5,318 nt of DNA from Clostridiales bacterium UBA1389 (GCA_002305335.1 DBQR01000005.1:13446-18763); one strand, 5' to 3'. Counted from the stretch's first letter, positions 1 to 4,950 are shown. Translations and numbers: made by a program. The notes: generated from the letters alone by a model not told the origin.

Positions 1-1047
1 GTCGGGACCCTTAAGCACGTTGGAGAAGATAACTTCCTGGTTCTTCATAAGGTTTTCGAAGATAACCGGGTCGTCCTTGGCGTTTACGTCCTTAATAATG
101 CCGAACATACCGTTTTCCACGTTGACCGCCCTGAATTCGCCGTCAATGCTGCGGAAGTAGGCAATGTCGTCACCTACGATCTGTTCGCCGGGTATCATGG
201 CAGTTGAGGTCTTGCCGCAGGCGGAGGGGTAAGCGCCGCAGAAGTAGGTCTTTCTGTTCTTATCCTCGTTTACGGCGGCCATTATGAACATATGCTCGCA
301 GAGCCAGCCTTCGTGACCGGACTTGTTGATGGCAAGACGCATGGAGTGCTTTTTAAGTCCCACCGAGTTGCCGGCATACTGGTTGTTCATGGAGTAAACG
401 ATATTGTTCTGGGTGTCGATATATACTCTTCTCTTGGTAAGATTTACGGAATTGCCGTTTTCGTCGAGTTCGCCGGCGGAATGGATAAAGCGGAAGAAAT
501 CTCCCTTTTCTTCATCCTTCATCTTAAGGAAGTGGCTGTAAGCCGAACGGTAGAGGATATATTCGGAGTGGGCTACATACCAGCTGTCGGTAAACTGAAC
601 GCAGGGGATGGTGAAGGGGGATTCGGTGGGGCCTTCCGAGAAGAAAAGCACAACCGCCTGTTTGCCCTTCATAATTCCCTTGGCAATGCCGAGGATTTCG
701 TTCAGGCCGTCTTCGTATTCCACCGAGTTAAGGCTTTTCATTTTTTCAAAGTTTTCCTTGTAAACCATGTACTTGGTGGCGTTCTTGTCCCGTCCCTGGT
801 CCTCATAGCTGTCCCAGTGGATGGTCTGTTTTGAGTTCTTAAGGGGGTGTTCTTCACCGAGTTTCAGAGCCATTTCCCTGACATACTGCATATCCGCTTC
901 GCTGTCGGTGCAGACATATATGGAATCGGGCTGGCAGTGTTCGGCAAAAAAGCCCACAAACTCGTTTACTTTTTCGTTTCCGAGGGCGGCAAGCCGGTTA
1001 AAGCTTTCTTCGCTCATAAGCCGTCTTAATGTAGCTTCGTATTTCAT
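1..1047 (-). CDS. pckG: Phosphoenolpyruvate carboxykinase (GTP), N-terminal part
   Basis: Catalyses the reversible, Mn/Mg-dependent conversion of oxaloacetate plus GTP to phosphoenolpyruvate, CO2 and GDP in the cytosol (gluconeogenic or anaplerotic). The reading frame is open from ATG 1047 to the window edge: 349 codons of an expected ~600, so the C-terminal nucleotide-binding part lies outside. Seen in the translation: an EGP..SP segment (138-143), the substrate loop YAGNSVGLKK (224-233), EGWLCEHM (246-253) whose His252 matches the metal ligand of GTP-PEPCKs, the kinase-1a P-loop GAYPSACGKTS (271-281) with the family's hyperreactive Cys277 and Lys279, the kinase-2 metal motif GDDIAYFR (292-299), and ENGMFGI (311-317). 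The Cys in the P-loop marks the GTP class rather than ATP-PEPCK (pckA). The start is fixed by AAGGAGA at 1053-1059, five bases upstream. It is transcribed divergently from the UroD-like gene, from a strong promoter at 1133-1161. The protein family is certain; the physiological direction is not shown. Confidence 0.95.
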   Translation of the reverse strand, partial: MKYEATLRRLMSEESFNRLAALGNEKVNEFVGFFAEHCQPDSIYVCTDSEADMQYVREMALKLGEEHPLKNSKQTIHWDSYEDQGRDKNATKYMVYKENFEKMKSLNSVEYEDGLNEILGIAKGIMKGKQAVVLFFSEGPTESPFTIPCVQFTDSWYVAHSEYILYRSAYSHFLKMKDEEKGDFFRFIHSAGELDENGNSVNLTKRRVYIDTQNNIVYSMNNQYAGNSVGLKKHSMRLAINKSGHEGWLCEHMFIMAAVNEDKNRKTYFCGAYPSACGKTSTAMIPGEQIVGDDIAYFRSIDGEFRAVNVENGMFGIIKDVNAKDDPVIFENLMKNQEVIFSNVLKGPD

Positions 1048-1090
1048 TTCTTTCTCCTTGTATAATTTTTTAATTATTATTTATGAAATT

Positions 1091-1129
1091 ATGAAAATTA
1101 GTCGGAAGATTACGTTCCATAATTTTCAT
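1091..1129 (-). promoter_or_regulatory. Inverted repeat / hairpin at the pckG transcript 5' end
   Basis: Perfect 10-base arms ATGAAAATTA (1091-1100) and TAATTTTCAT (1120-1129) enclose shorter arms GGAA (1104-1107) and TTCC (1115-1118) around a 7-base loop, with a small asymmetric bulge. The predicted pckG start site (about 1126) falls inside the outer arm. The element could therefore be a 5' stem-loop of the mRNA or a DNA operator just downstream of the -10. The sequence does not decide between these roles. Confidence 0.45.
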
Positions 1130-1132
1130 TAC

Positions 1133-1161
1133 ATTATATAATTACTGATTGCATAAGTCAA
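1133..1161 (-). promoter_or_regulatory. Sigma-A-type promoter of pckG
   Basis: On the minus strand, TTGACT (1156-1161) and TATAAT (1133-1138) are separated by exactly 17 bases. The predicted transcription start is near 1126, giving a leader of about 80 nt before pckG. The spacer begins with TTATGCAAT (1148-1156, sharing one base with the -35), a 9-mer also found in the spacer of the divergent promoter at 1353-1381. The promoter overlaps the 3' end of a possible small ORF (1142-1228). Confidence 0.8.
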
Positions 1162-1228
1162 TGAACATTCTGTTAAAACTCGTTATTATTTGTTCATTTA
1201 TATCGCTTTTTTGAAAGACGCTACTCAT
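1142..1228 (-). CDS. Possible 28-residue small protein or leader peptide upstream of pckG
   Basis: On the minus strand, ATG 1228 opens a 28-codon frame ending in TAA at 1142-1144. AAGGAAGG (1232-1239) provides a ribosome binding site; its AAGGA core is six bases from the ATG. The peptide starts MSSVFQKSD and ends MFIDLCNQ. Its second half has Ile14, Phe18, Met21/Phe22 and Leu25 spaced so that a helix would be amphipathic. I do not recognise a family. The last codons overlap the -35 of the pckG promoter, and the -10 begins just after the stop codon, so a transcript covering this ORF would read on into pckG. I see no clear promoter for it. Short ORFs with a passable ribosome binding site also arise by chance in AT-rich spacers, so this is a candidate only. 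Confidence 0.3.
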   Translation of the reverse strand: MSSVFQKSDINEQIITSFNRMFIDLCNQ

Positions 1229-1352
1229 ATTCCTTCCTTATAGGCAGTAAATACGCCTCGTTTACCCCGATAAATGAAGTTTTTTGACATACTTAATTCA
1301 ATTTTTGTCCCCGCTTTTATGGCATAAAGACACAAAAACAAATAAATATACC

Positions 1353-1381
1353 TTTACTTTTATGCAATATGATAGTATAAT
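1353..1381 (+). promoter_or_regulatory. Sigma-A-type promoter of the UroD-like gene
   Basis: TTTACT (1353-1358) and a perfect TATAAT (1376-1381) are 17 bases apart. The predicted start near 1388 leaves a short leader of about 25 nt. The leader contains AAGGGGAG (1399-1406), seven bases before ATG 1414. The spacer contains TTATGCAAT (1360-1368), which is also present in the pckG promoter spacer in the opposite orientation. Confidence 0.8.
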
Positions 1382-1413
1382 GGTTTCATCCTGAATATAA
1401 GGGGAGTTTCGGT

Positions 1414-2658
1414 ATGTTTTCAAAACAGGAAGAAGCAATTCTTGTATCTTTGGCAAAGGAAGTAAGGCGTATCGCCGATAACGAAATAAACGGGGAAAAG
1501 CGAAAATTCTGGTACAGGCATAATTCCCTTAAAGGGGAACGCCCGGCGGTGTTTGTCCACCCCGACGGGTCCTGGGGAGAGCTGCTGCCGGATTCGGCAT
1601 TGGAATGCAGCGACTGGTATGCAAGGCATATCGAATGGACACTCCGGCAGAGGATAATCCGGGACAGGTACATACCCGACGACGTCCCCATCGAAAGGAC
1701 GCTGCATATCGAAAAGGTGTGGCACAACTCCTGGTGGGGGGTTGCCCCCAAGGTGGTCCCCAGAGAAAGTCAGGGGGGGTCCTGGCATCATGTACCCATA
1801 ATCGAAAAGCCTGCCGACTGGAAGATGCTTAAAATGCCCAGAGTGGAATACGACGACCATTCCACCAAGCTCCGCTGGGAGTATATGCAGAACCTTTTGG
1901 GAAACATACTTGACCTTGATCTGGTGGGGAACTGCTATTACAACTTCCATCTTGCCCACTGGTACTGCGACTTCCGGGGGCTTGAAAATATGTACATGGA
2001 CCTGATACTTGAACCTGACATGGTACATGAGACCATAGGCTTTTTCGCCGAAGGGGTTATCGGCATGTTCAGGCAGATGGAAGAGCAGGGTCTGGTTTCC
2101 CTCAACAACAACGATACCTTCCATTATACCGGCGGAATCGGTTATACCGACGAACTGCCGGGGGAGGATTTCGACCCGAACCATGTAAAGCTGAAAAACG
2201 TCTGGGGGGCTGCGGAAGCCCAGGAGTTCGATTCGGTGTCCCCGGAAATGCATGAGGAATTTGTGCTGCAGTACGAACGGAAGGTGCTGGAGCTGTTCGG
2301 TCTGAACGGCTACGGCTGCTGCGACAATTTAGGCAAGAAGCTGCACAATGTGCTGAAAATAAAGAACCTACGGCGGGTTGCCGTCTGCCCCTGGGCGGAT
2401 ATCGCCGAATTTGCGCCGGTGTTAGGGGATAAATACCTTATGACATGGAAGCCCCAGCCCGCTTACCTTGCCCATGAAAAAATGGATACGGAGGCCGTTG
2501 AAAAGGAGCTTAACGAGGGAATCAAAAAAGCCAACGGCTGCCGTCTTGAGCTTATCTTACGGGACACCCATACGGTAAGGAACTGTCCCGAAAGGTTTAC
2601 CGAATGGGTTAAAATCGCACGAAATGCCATAGAACAAAGCTGGAACAACACAAAATAA
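1414..2658 (+). CDS. Uroporphyrinogen decarboxylase-family (UroD/MetE-like) protein, probable methyltransferase-type
   Basis: A 414-residue protein that I place in the UroD/MetE-like TIM-barrel superfamily from its C-terminal half: the GYGCCDNLGKKL segment (299-310), VAVCPWADIAEF (322-333), TWKPQPA (344-350) and a final RDTHTVRNCPERFTEWVKIAR stretch (383-403). It is unlikely to be HemE. The N-terminal HemE signature with MRQAGR is absent, and the protein is longer than the usual ~340-360 residues. The N-terminal half is rich in aromatics (HNSWWGVAP, 104-111). Relatives in the superfamily, such as MtaA/MtbA-type and CmuA-type enzymes, move methyl groups between corrinoid proteins and thiols using a Zn-bound Cys/His set. 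Cys302, Cys303, Cys325, Cys376 and Cys391 are candidates here, but I cannot assign ligands. No signal peptide or membrane segment is visible. It has its own promoter and terminator, with no corrinoid-protein gene beside it. The superfamily is fairly sure; the substrate is unknown. Confidence 0.8.
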   Translation: MFSKQEEAILVSLAKEVRRIADNEINGEKRKFWYRHNSLKGERPAVFVHPDGSWGELLPDSALECSDWYARHIEWTLRQRIIRDRYIPDDVPIERTLHIEKVWHNSWWGVAPKVVPRESQGGSWHHVPIIEKPADWKMLKMPRVEYDDHSTKLRWEYMQNLLGNILDLDLVGNCYYNFHLAHWYCDFRGLENMYMDLILEPDMVHETIGFFAEGVIGMFRQMEEQGLVSLNNNDTFHYTGGIGYTDELPGEDFDPNHVKLKNVWGAAEAQEFDSVSPEMHEEFVLQYERKVLELFGLNGYGCCDNLGKKLHNVLKIKNLRRVAVCPWADIAEFAPVLGDKYLMTWKPQPAYLAHEKMDTEAVEKELNEGIKKANGCRLELILRDTHTVRNCPERFTEWVKIARNAIEQSWNNTK

Positions 2659-2661
2659 AAC

Positions 2662-2690
2662 AAGCCCCCGTGTAAAGCGGGGGTTTTGCT
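2662..2690 (+). terminator. Intrinsic terminator of the UroD-like gene
   Basis: CCCCCG (2665-2670) and CGGGGG (2678-2683) pair around a 7-base loop. The stem extends by a G-U and two A-U pairs, and a T-rich tail TTTTGCTTT follows. It begins four bases after the stop codon. The tail runs into the -35 of the next gene's promoter, so termination and re-initiation are tightly packed. Confidence 0.85.
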
Positions 2691-2719
2691 TTGGCAAAAA
2701 CGCCTTTGTTACATATAAT
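2691..2719 (+). promoter_or_regulatory. Sigma-A-type promoter of the amidase gene
   Basis: TTGGCA (2691-2696) and TATAAT (2714-2719) are separated by 17 bases. The predicted start near 2726 gives a leader of about 27 nt carrying AAGGTGAT (2742-2749) before ATG 2753. The consensus-like -10 suggests vegetative sigma-A use rather than a forespore or mother-cell sigma factor. Confidence 0.75.
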
Positions 2720-2752
2720 ACTAACGATAAATCAATTAACGAAGGTGATAGA

Positions 2753-3352
2753 ATGCCTATAAAAATTTTCATTGACCAGGGGCATAACCCGGCGGGGAGC
2801 CCCAACGCCGGTGCGGTATTCGGCAGCATTTACGAAGGGGACATAAATTTTCAGGTGGGGCTTTACTTAAAGGAAATCCTTGATAACGACAACCGGTTTG
2901 AAGCCCGTCTTTCAAGACCGACGGCGGAAACGGTTTTGGGTACCGACAACTCCTCCAGCCTTGCTTCAAGGGTGGAGATGGCCAACCGCTGGCCTGCCGA
3001 CTATTTTATAAGCATACATTCCAATTTAAGCACCAATCCCGCCATAAACGGCACCGAAATGTATATCTACCGGTTCGGGACCCAGGCAAACTGGCTTGCC
3101 GAAAGTATTCTTGACGGAATCGTCGCCGCCGTGGGGACAAAGCGGAACGGCATTTTCACCCGCCCGTCTTTGTATGTGCTGCGGGCGACCAATATGCCGG
3201 CGGTGCTGATTGAGCTGGGGTATATCTCCAACGCACAGGACGCCGAAAAGCTGTTGAACGACCAGTACCAGTTCGCCTACGGTATTTATCGGGGTATGCT
3301 GGATTATTTCGGACTTCAACCGCTGCAGAATCAGACAATGACGGTAGGGTAA
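2753..3352 (+). CDS. N-acetylmuramoyl-L-alanine amidase (Amidase_3), no signal peptide
   Basis: A 199-residue single-domain zinc hydrolase of the Amidase_3 family, which cleaves the bond between N-acetylmuramic acid and L-alanine in peptidoglycan. The diagnostic residues are all present: His11 in FIDQGHN, Glu28 in YEGDIN and His89 in SIHSN as zinc ligands, and Glu154 in VLIELGYISN as the catalytic base. The domain fills the protein. There is no N-terminal signal peptide or membrane segment (it starts MPIKIFIDQGHNP) and no added SPOR, SH3 or LysM wall-binding domain. The start is supported by AAGGTGAT at 2742-2749 and because the first beta-strand begins at residue 3. It could be a mother-cell autolysin of CwlC type, a lysin released by other means, or an endolysin-like gene. 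No phage genes lie nearby. The family assignment is very secure; the biological role is inference. Confidence 0.93.
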   Translation: MPIKIFIDQGHNPAGSPNAGAVFGSIYEGDINFQVGLYLKEILDNDNRFEARLSRPTAETVLGTDNSSSLASRVEMANRWPADYFISIHSNLSTNPAINGTEMYIYRFGTQANWLAESILDGIVAAVGTKRNGIFTRPSLYVLRATNMPAVLIELGYISNAQDAEKLLNDQYQFAYGIYRGMLDYFGLQPLQNQTMTVG

Positions 3353-3359
3353 TCTCATC

Positions 3360-3399
3360 GGCGGGTATCCCGCCGGCAATTGCCGGCGGATTTTATCCG
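3360..3399 (+). terminator. Chain of overlapping hairpins after the amidase gene, probable terminator
   Basis: Three hairpins share arms. Hairpin 1 is GGCGGG (3360-3365) / CCCGCC (3369-3374) with a 3-base loop. Hairpin 2 is the perfect 20-base palindrome CCGCCGGCAATTGCCGGCGG (3370-3389). Hairpin 3 is CGGAT (3387-3391) / ATCCG (3395-3399). Hairpin 2 is the most stable and is followed by ATTTTAT, so it probably terminates the amidase transcript, although the T-tract is short. Hairpins 1 and 2 cannot form fully at the same time. Confidence 0.6.
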
Positions 3400-3523
3400 A
3401 CCGAATGGGAGGGTTTCATTAACACCCACAAAAAATTTTTGTTTTTGGGGACCCCGAAATATTCATCTTCCTTGAAGGTAAATATTAAATCGTATCTTCT
3501 GCACTTTCGTATGTGCGGCACTA

Positions 3524-3580
3524 CCCCTCATCCGTCAGCCTTCGGCTGACACCTTCCCCGGAACTCGGAAGGCTTTTTAT
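3524..3580 (+). repeat. Double-hairpin intergenic repeat element, Clostridia type
   Basis: The element has a perfect 7-base stem GTCAGCC (3534-3540) / GGCTGAC (3544-3550) with loop TTC. A second stem follows, CCTTCC (3552-3557) / GGAAGG (3567-3572), and then CTTTTTAT. The lead-in CCCCTCATCC and the linker ACCTTCCCC match the general form of a palindromic repeat that I recall as common between genes in Oscillospiraceae/Ruminococcaceae. This is recollection, not a search. The second stem plus T-tract would also serve as a backup terminator for plus-strand transcription. Only one copy is in the window. Confidence 0.6.
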
Positions 3581-3600
3581 ATCCCCCTTATGTTCCCATT

Positions 3601-3640
3601 AAAAACAAAATCAGGCATTTTATTAATGAATGCCTGATTT
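3601..3640 (-). terminator. Intrinsic terminator of rbsK
   Basis: Perfect 12-base arms AAATCAGGCATT (3608-3619) and AATGCCTGATTT (3629-3640) enclose a 9-base loop. On the minus strand the hairpin is followed by a T-rich run complementary to 3601-3607. It starts about 22 bases after the rbsK stop codon. The plus-strand side has only TTT before GTTAT, so it acts mainly for rbsK. Confidence 0.85.
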
Positions 3641-3662
3641 GTTATATTCACTTTTAAAAAAT

Positions 3663-4598
3663 CTATATCTGCTTGTTTTCCGCCATGAATTTTTTTACTT
3701 CCTCTTCCGAGGGGAGGGAGTTTAACGCTCCCCGCTTTGTTACGGTTAAAGCGCCGGCGGCGTTGGCGTATCGGCAGGCGGAATGAATGTCATTACCGTT
3801 TCTTATGTATTCAAGGGCAAGGGCGGCGGTAAAGGCGTCGCCGGCGGCGGTAGTGTCAACGGCGGTGACCTCATAGGGACCGCAGATGTCGCAGTATTTG
3901 CCGTCGTATATATAGGACCCCCTTGTGCTAAGCTTCAAGACCACATATTTAATGTCGGTCATGTTACAGAGCTTTATGCAGGCCTTGAGGCAGTTGTCCA
4001 GAGAGTCGGGACGGATGCCGGTCAGGTATTCCGCCTCGTTTTCGTTGGGGGAAAGGATTTCGACTTTCTTTATGTTTTTAAGAGAAAAATCCGAGGTAAC
4101 TCCCCCGCAGTCAAGCACCAGCGGCAGATTGTTCCGGAAGGCAAGGCGGGAAAGATATTCCACCGAAAGGGCCGAGATTTCAAGGTTGGTAAGCACAATG
4201 TCGGGATATGTCAGAAAGGAGGCTTCGATGTCGGATTCCCCTATGTTCTTGTTTGAACCGGGATAAACGATAATGCGGTTTGTGCCGTTGGGTTCCACCA
4301 TCACCACCGCAAGCCCGGTCTGTTCCATGGGGTCAACCTTTACAAAGCGGCGGTCTATTCCGTTTTCGGCATAAATTCTTGCAAGGCGGTCGCCGTAGGC
4401 ATCGTCGCCGATGCGGGTGCAGAAAATAACCTCCCCGCCCAGTCTGGCGGCGGTTATTGCGGCGTTTGCCCCTTTGCCGCCGGGAATAAAGTTATATGTC
4501 CCGTCGGTGACCAGAGTTTCTCCTGCGGCGGGTATGGACGAAGTGGTAAGCACGAAATCAATGTTTGCCGAACCGATTACAAGAATTCGCTTTGCCAT
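3663..4598 (-). CDS. rbsK: Ribokinase (PfkB family)
   Basis: Phosphorylates D-ribose with ATP to ribose 5-phosphate in the cytosol, feeding the pentose phosphate pathway and nucleotide synthesis. The 311-residue length is typical of ribokinases. Seen in order: IGSANIDFV (8-16) with the N/D sugar-contact residues, the ribose-binding PGGKGANAA (39-47), SPNENEAEYLTG (183-194) carrying the NxxE metal/phosphate motif, and the PfkB signature VDTTAAGDAF (247-256) with the GxGD-like anion hole and catalytic base Asp254. The GGKGANAA plus NENEAE pairing favours ribokinase over fructokinase or 1-phosphofructokinase, although a related sugar or nucleoside kinase cannot be excluded from sequence alone. 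GGAGGT (4605-4610) lies six bases before ATG 4598. No ribose transporter or rbsR regulator is adjacent. It lies downstream of spoIIID on the same strand but has its own promoter, so some read-through from spoIIID is possible. Confidence 0.92.
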   Translation of the reverse strand: MAKRILVIGSANIDFVLTTSSIPAAGETLVTDGTYNFIPGGKGANAAITAARLGGEVIFCTRIGDDAYGDRLARIYAENGIDRRFVKVDPMEQTGLAVVMVEPNGTNRIIVYPGSNKNIGESDIEASFLTYPDIVLTNLEISALSVEYLSRLAFRNNLPLVLDCGGVTSDFSLKNIKKVEILSPNENEAEYLTGIRPDSLDNCLKACIKLCNMTDIKYVVLKLSTRGSYIYDGKYCDICGPYEVTAVDTTAAGDAFTAALALEYIRNGNDIHSACRYANAAGALTVTKRGALNSLPSEEEVKKFMAENKQI

Positions 4599-4639
4599 TT
4601 TTATACCTCCGTTATCTGTCTGCCTTTCGCTTACCCCTT

Positions 4640-4668
4640 ATATTACAGTATTTTGCCGTATTTGTCAA
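4640..4668 (-). promoter_or_regulatory. Sigma-A-type promoter of rbsK
   Basis: On the minus strand, a perfect TTGACA (4663-4668) and TAATAT (4640-4645) are 17 bases apart. The -35 overlaps the TGA stop codon of spoIIID (4665-4667). The leader to ATG 4598 is about 35 nt. I see no operator-like palindrome over it. Confidence 0.75.
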
Positions 4669-4898
4669 TCTTTTTCTTTTTCCCGTATATATTTAAGCCG
4701 GGTGGCAAGCCCTCCCCGGATGTGGCGTTCTTTTTTGTTTATTTCCATCAATTTTTCGATCTGCCGGTACAGCGGTTTGTCAAGGGACTTGAGCCTTGAG
4801 GTTATATCCTTATGTACGGTGGACTTCGACACCCCGAACACCGACGCCGCTTTCCTCACGGTGGAGTTGTTTTCAAGCATAAAGACGGCAATACGCAC
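4665..4898 (-). CDS. spoIIID: Stage III sporulation transcriptional regulator SpoIIID
   Basis: A small DNA-binding protein that activates or represses many mother-cell genes during endospore formation, acting after sigma-E. The given coordinates start at the first canonical codon, GTG 4898 (77 aa). Seen: the helix-turn-helix TVRKAASVFGVSKSTVHKD (13-31), near-identical to the family core, and the basic C-terminal segment ERHIRGGLATRLKY (57-70). The family is usually about 80-95 residues and has a few residues before the first helix. Here the same frame stays open upstream to TAG 4941-4943 and encodes a family-like YTNDDRAV before the GTG. An ideal AAGGAGG lies at 4931-4937, about 32 bases from the GTG. 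The true N-terminus is therefore probably at ATA 4922, eight bases after that site (85 aa). Promoter and ribosome binding site are upstream on the minus strand; galE is divergent. The identification is secure, the start is not. Confidence 0.92.
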   Translation of the reverse strand: MRIAVFMLENNSTVRKAASVFGVSKSTVHKDITSRLKSLDKPLYRQIEKLMEINKKERHIRGGLATRLKYIREKEKD

Positions 4899-4930
4899 CG
4901 CCCTGTCATCATTTGTGTATATGTTTATCC

Positions 4931-4937
4931 CCTCCTT
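4931..4937 (-). promoter_or_regulatory. Strong ribosome binding site of spoIIID
   Basis: AAGGAGG on the minus strand is an almost perfect anti-Shine-Dalgarno match. The in-frame codon at optimal spacing (eight bases) is ATA at 4920-4922. There is no ATG, GTG or TTG in the SpoIIID frame between the upstream stop codon (4941-4943) and GTG 4898. This site is what argues that translation starts upstream of the GTG. Confidence 0.75.
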
Positions 4938-4950
4938 GTCCTACATGTAA

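Larger units (their letters stand above)
1048..1413. other. Divergent intergenic region between pckG and the UroD-like gene
   Basis: This 366-base AT-rich spacer holds the two outward promoters, the 1091-1129 hairpin and the candidate small ORF, all listed separately. It also has an 8-base inverted repeat AATGAACA (1160-1167) / TGTTCATT (1191-1198) with a 23-base spacing, whose left arm overlaps the pckG -35 and could be an operator half. Between about 1240 and 1350 I see an isolated TTGACA (1284-1289, plus) without a matching -10, and nothing else that I can assign. Confidence 0.5.
3353..3662. other. Gene-free convergent intergenic region
   Basis: This region of about 310 bases separates the convergent amidase and rbsK genes. 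It holds the hairpin chain at 3360-3399, an A/T tract at 3430-3440, a short perfect odd palindrome GGGGACCCC (3447-3455), a palindromic repeat element (3524-3580) and the rbsK terminator (3601-3640). I find no convincing reading frame or ribosome binding site. Between about 3456 and 3520 nothing can be assigned. Confidence 0.6.

Noticed and set aside
292..834. Plus-strand ORF of 180 codons opposite pckG
   Set aside because: It is the antisense shadow of the well-conserved PEPCK frame, has no plausible ribosome binding site, and encodes no recognisable protein.
1071..1128. A 19-codon minus-strand ORF in the pckG leader beginning in the hairpin
   Set aside because: The ATG is at the predicted transcript end without a ribosome binding site, and the Asn-rich translation simply reflects AT-rich repeats.
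821..1141. Plus-strand ORF of 106 codons running from within pckG into the spacer
   Set aside because: It is antisense to pckG and its promoter region, and the residue pattern is not protein-like.
1284..1289. Perfect TTGACA on the plus strand
   Set aside because: No -10 hexamer lies 16-18 bases downstream, and the better promoter for the downstream gene is at 1353-1381.
1420..2253. Long minus-strand ORF (277 codons) inside the UroD-like gene
   Set aside because: It is antisense to a frame with clear family motifs, and the His/Val/Pro-rich translation is typical of a complementary-strand shadow.
3430..3455. A/T tract followed by GGGGACCCC as a possible terminator or protein site
   Set aside because: The stem is only four pairs with a one-base loop and no following T-tract, so no function can be supported.
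3783..4256. Plus-strand ORF of 157 codons opposite rbsK
   Set aside because: It is a shadow of the ribokinase frame with a Gly/Val-rich low-complexity translation, and no ribosome binding site was seen.
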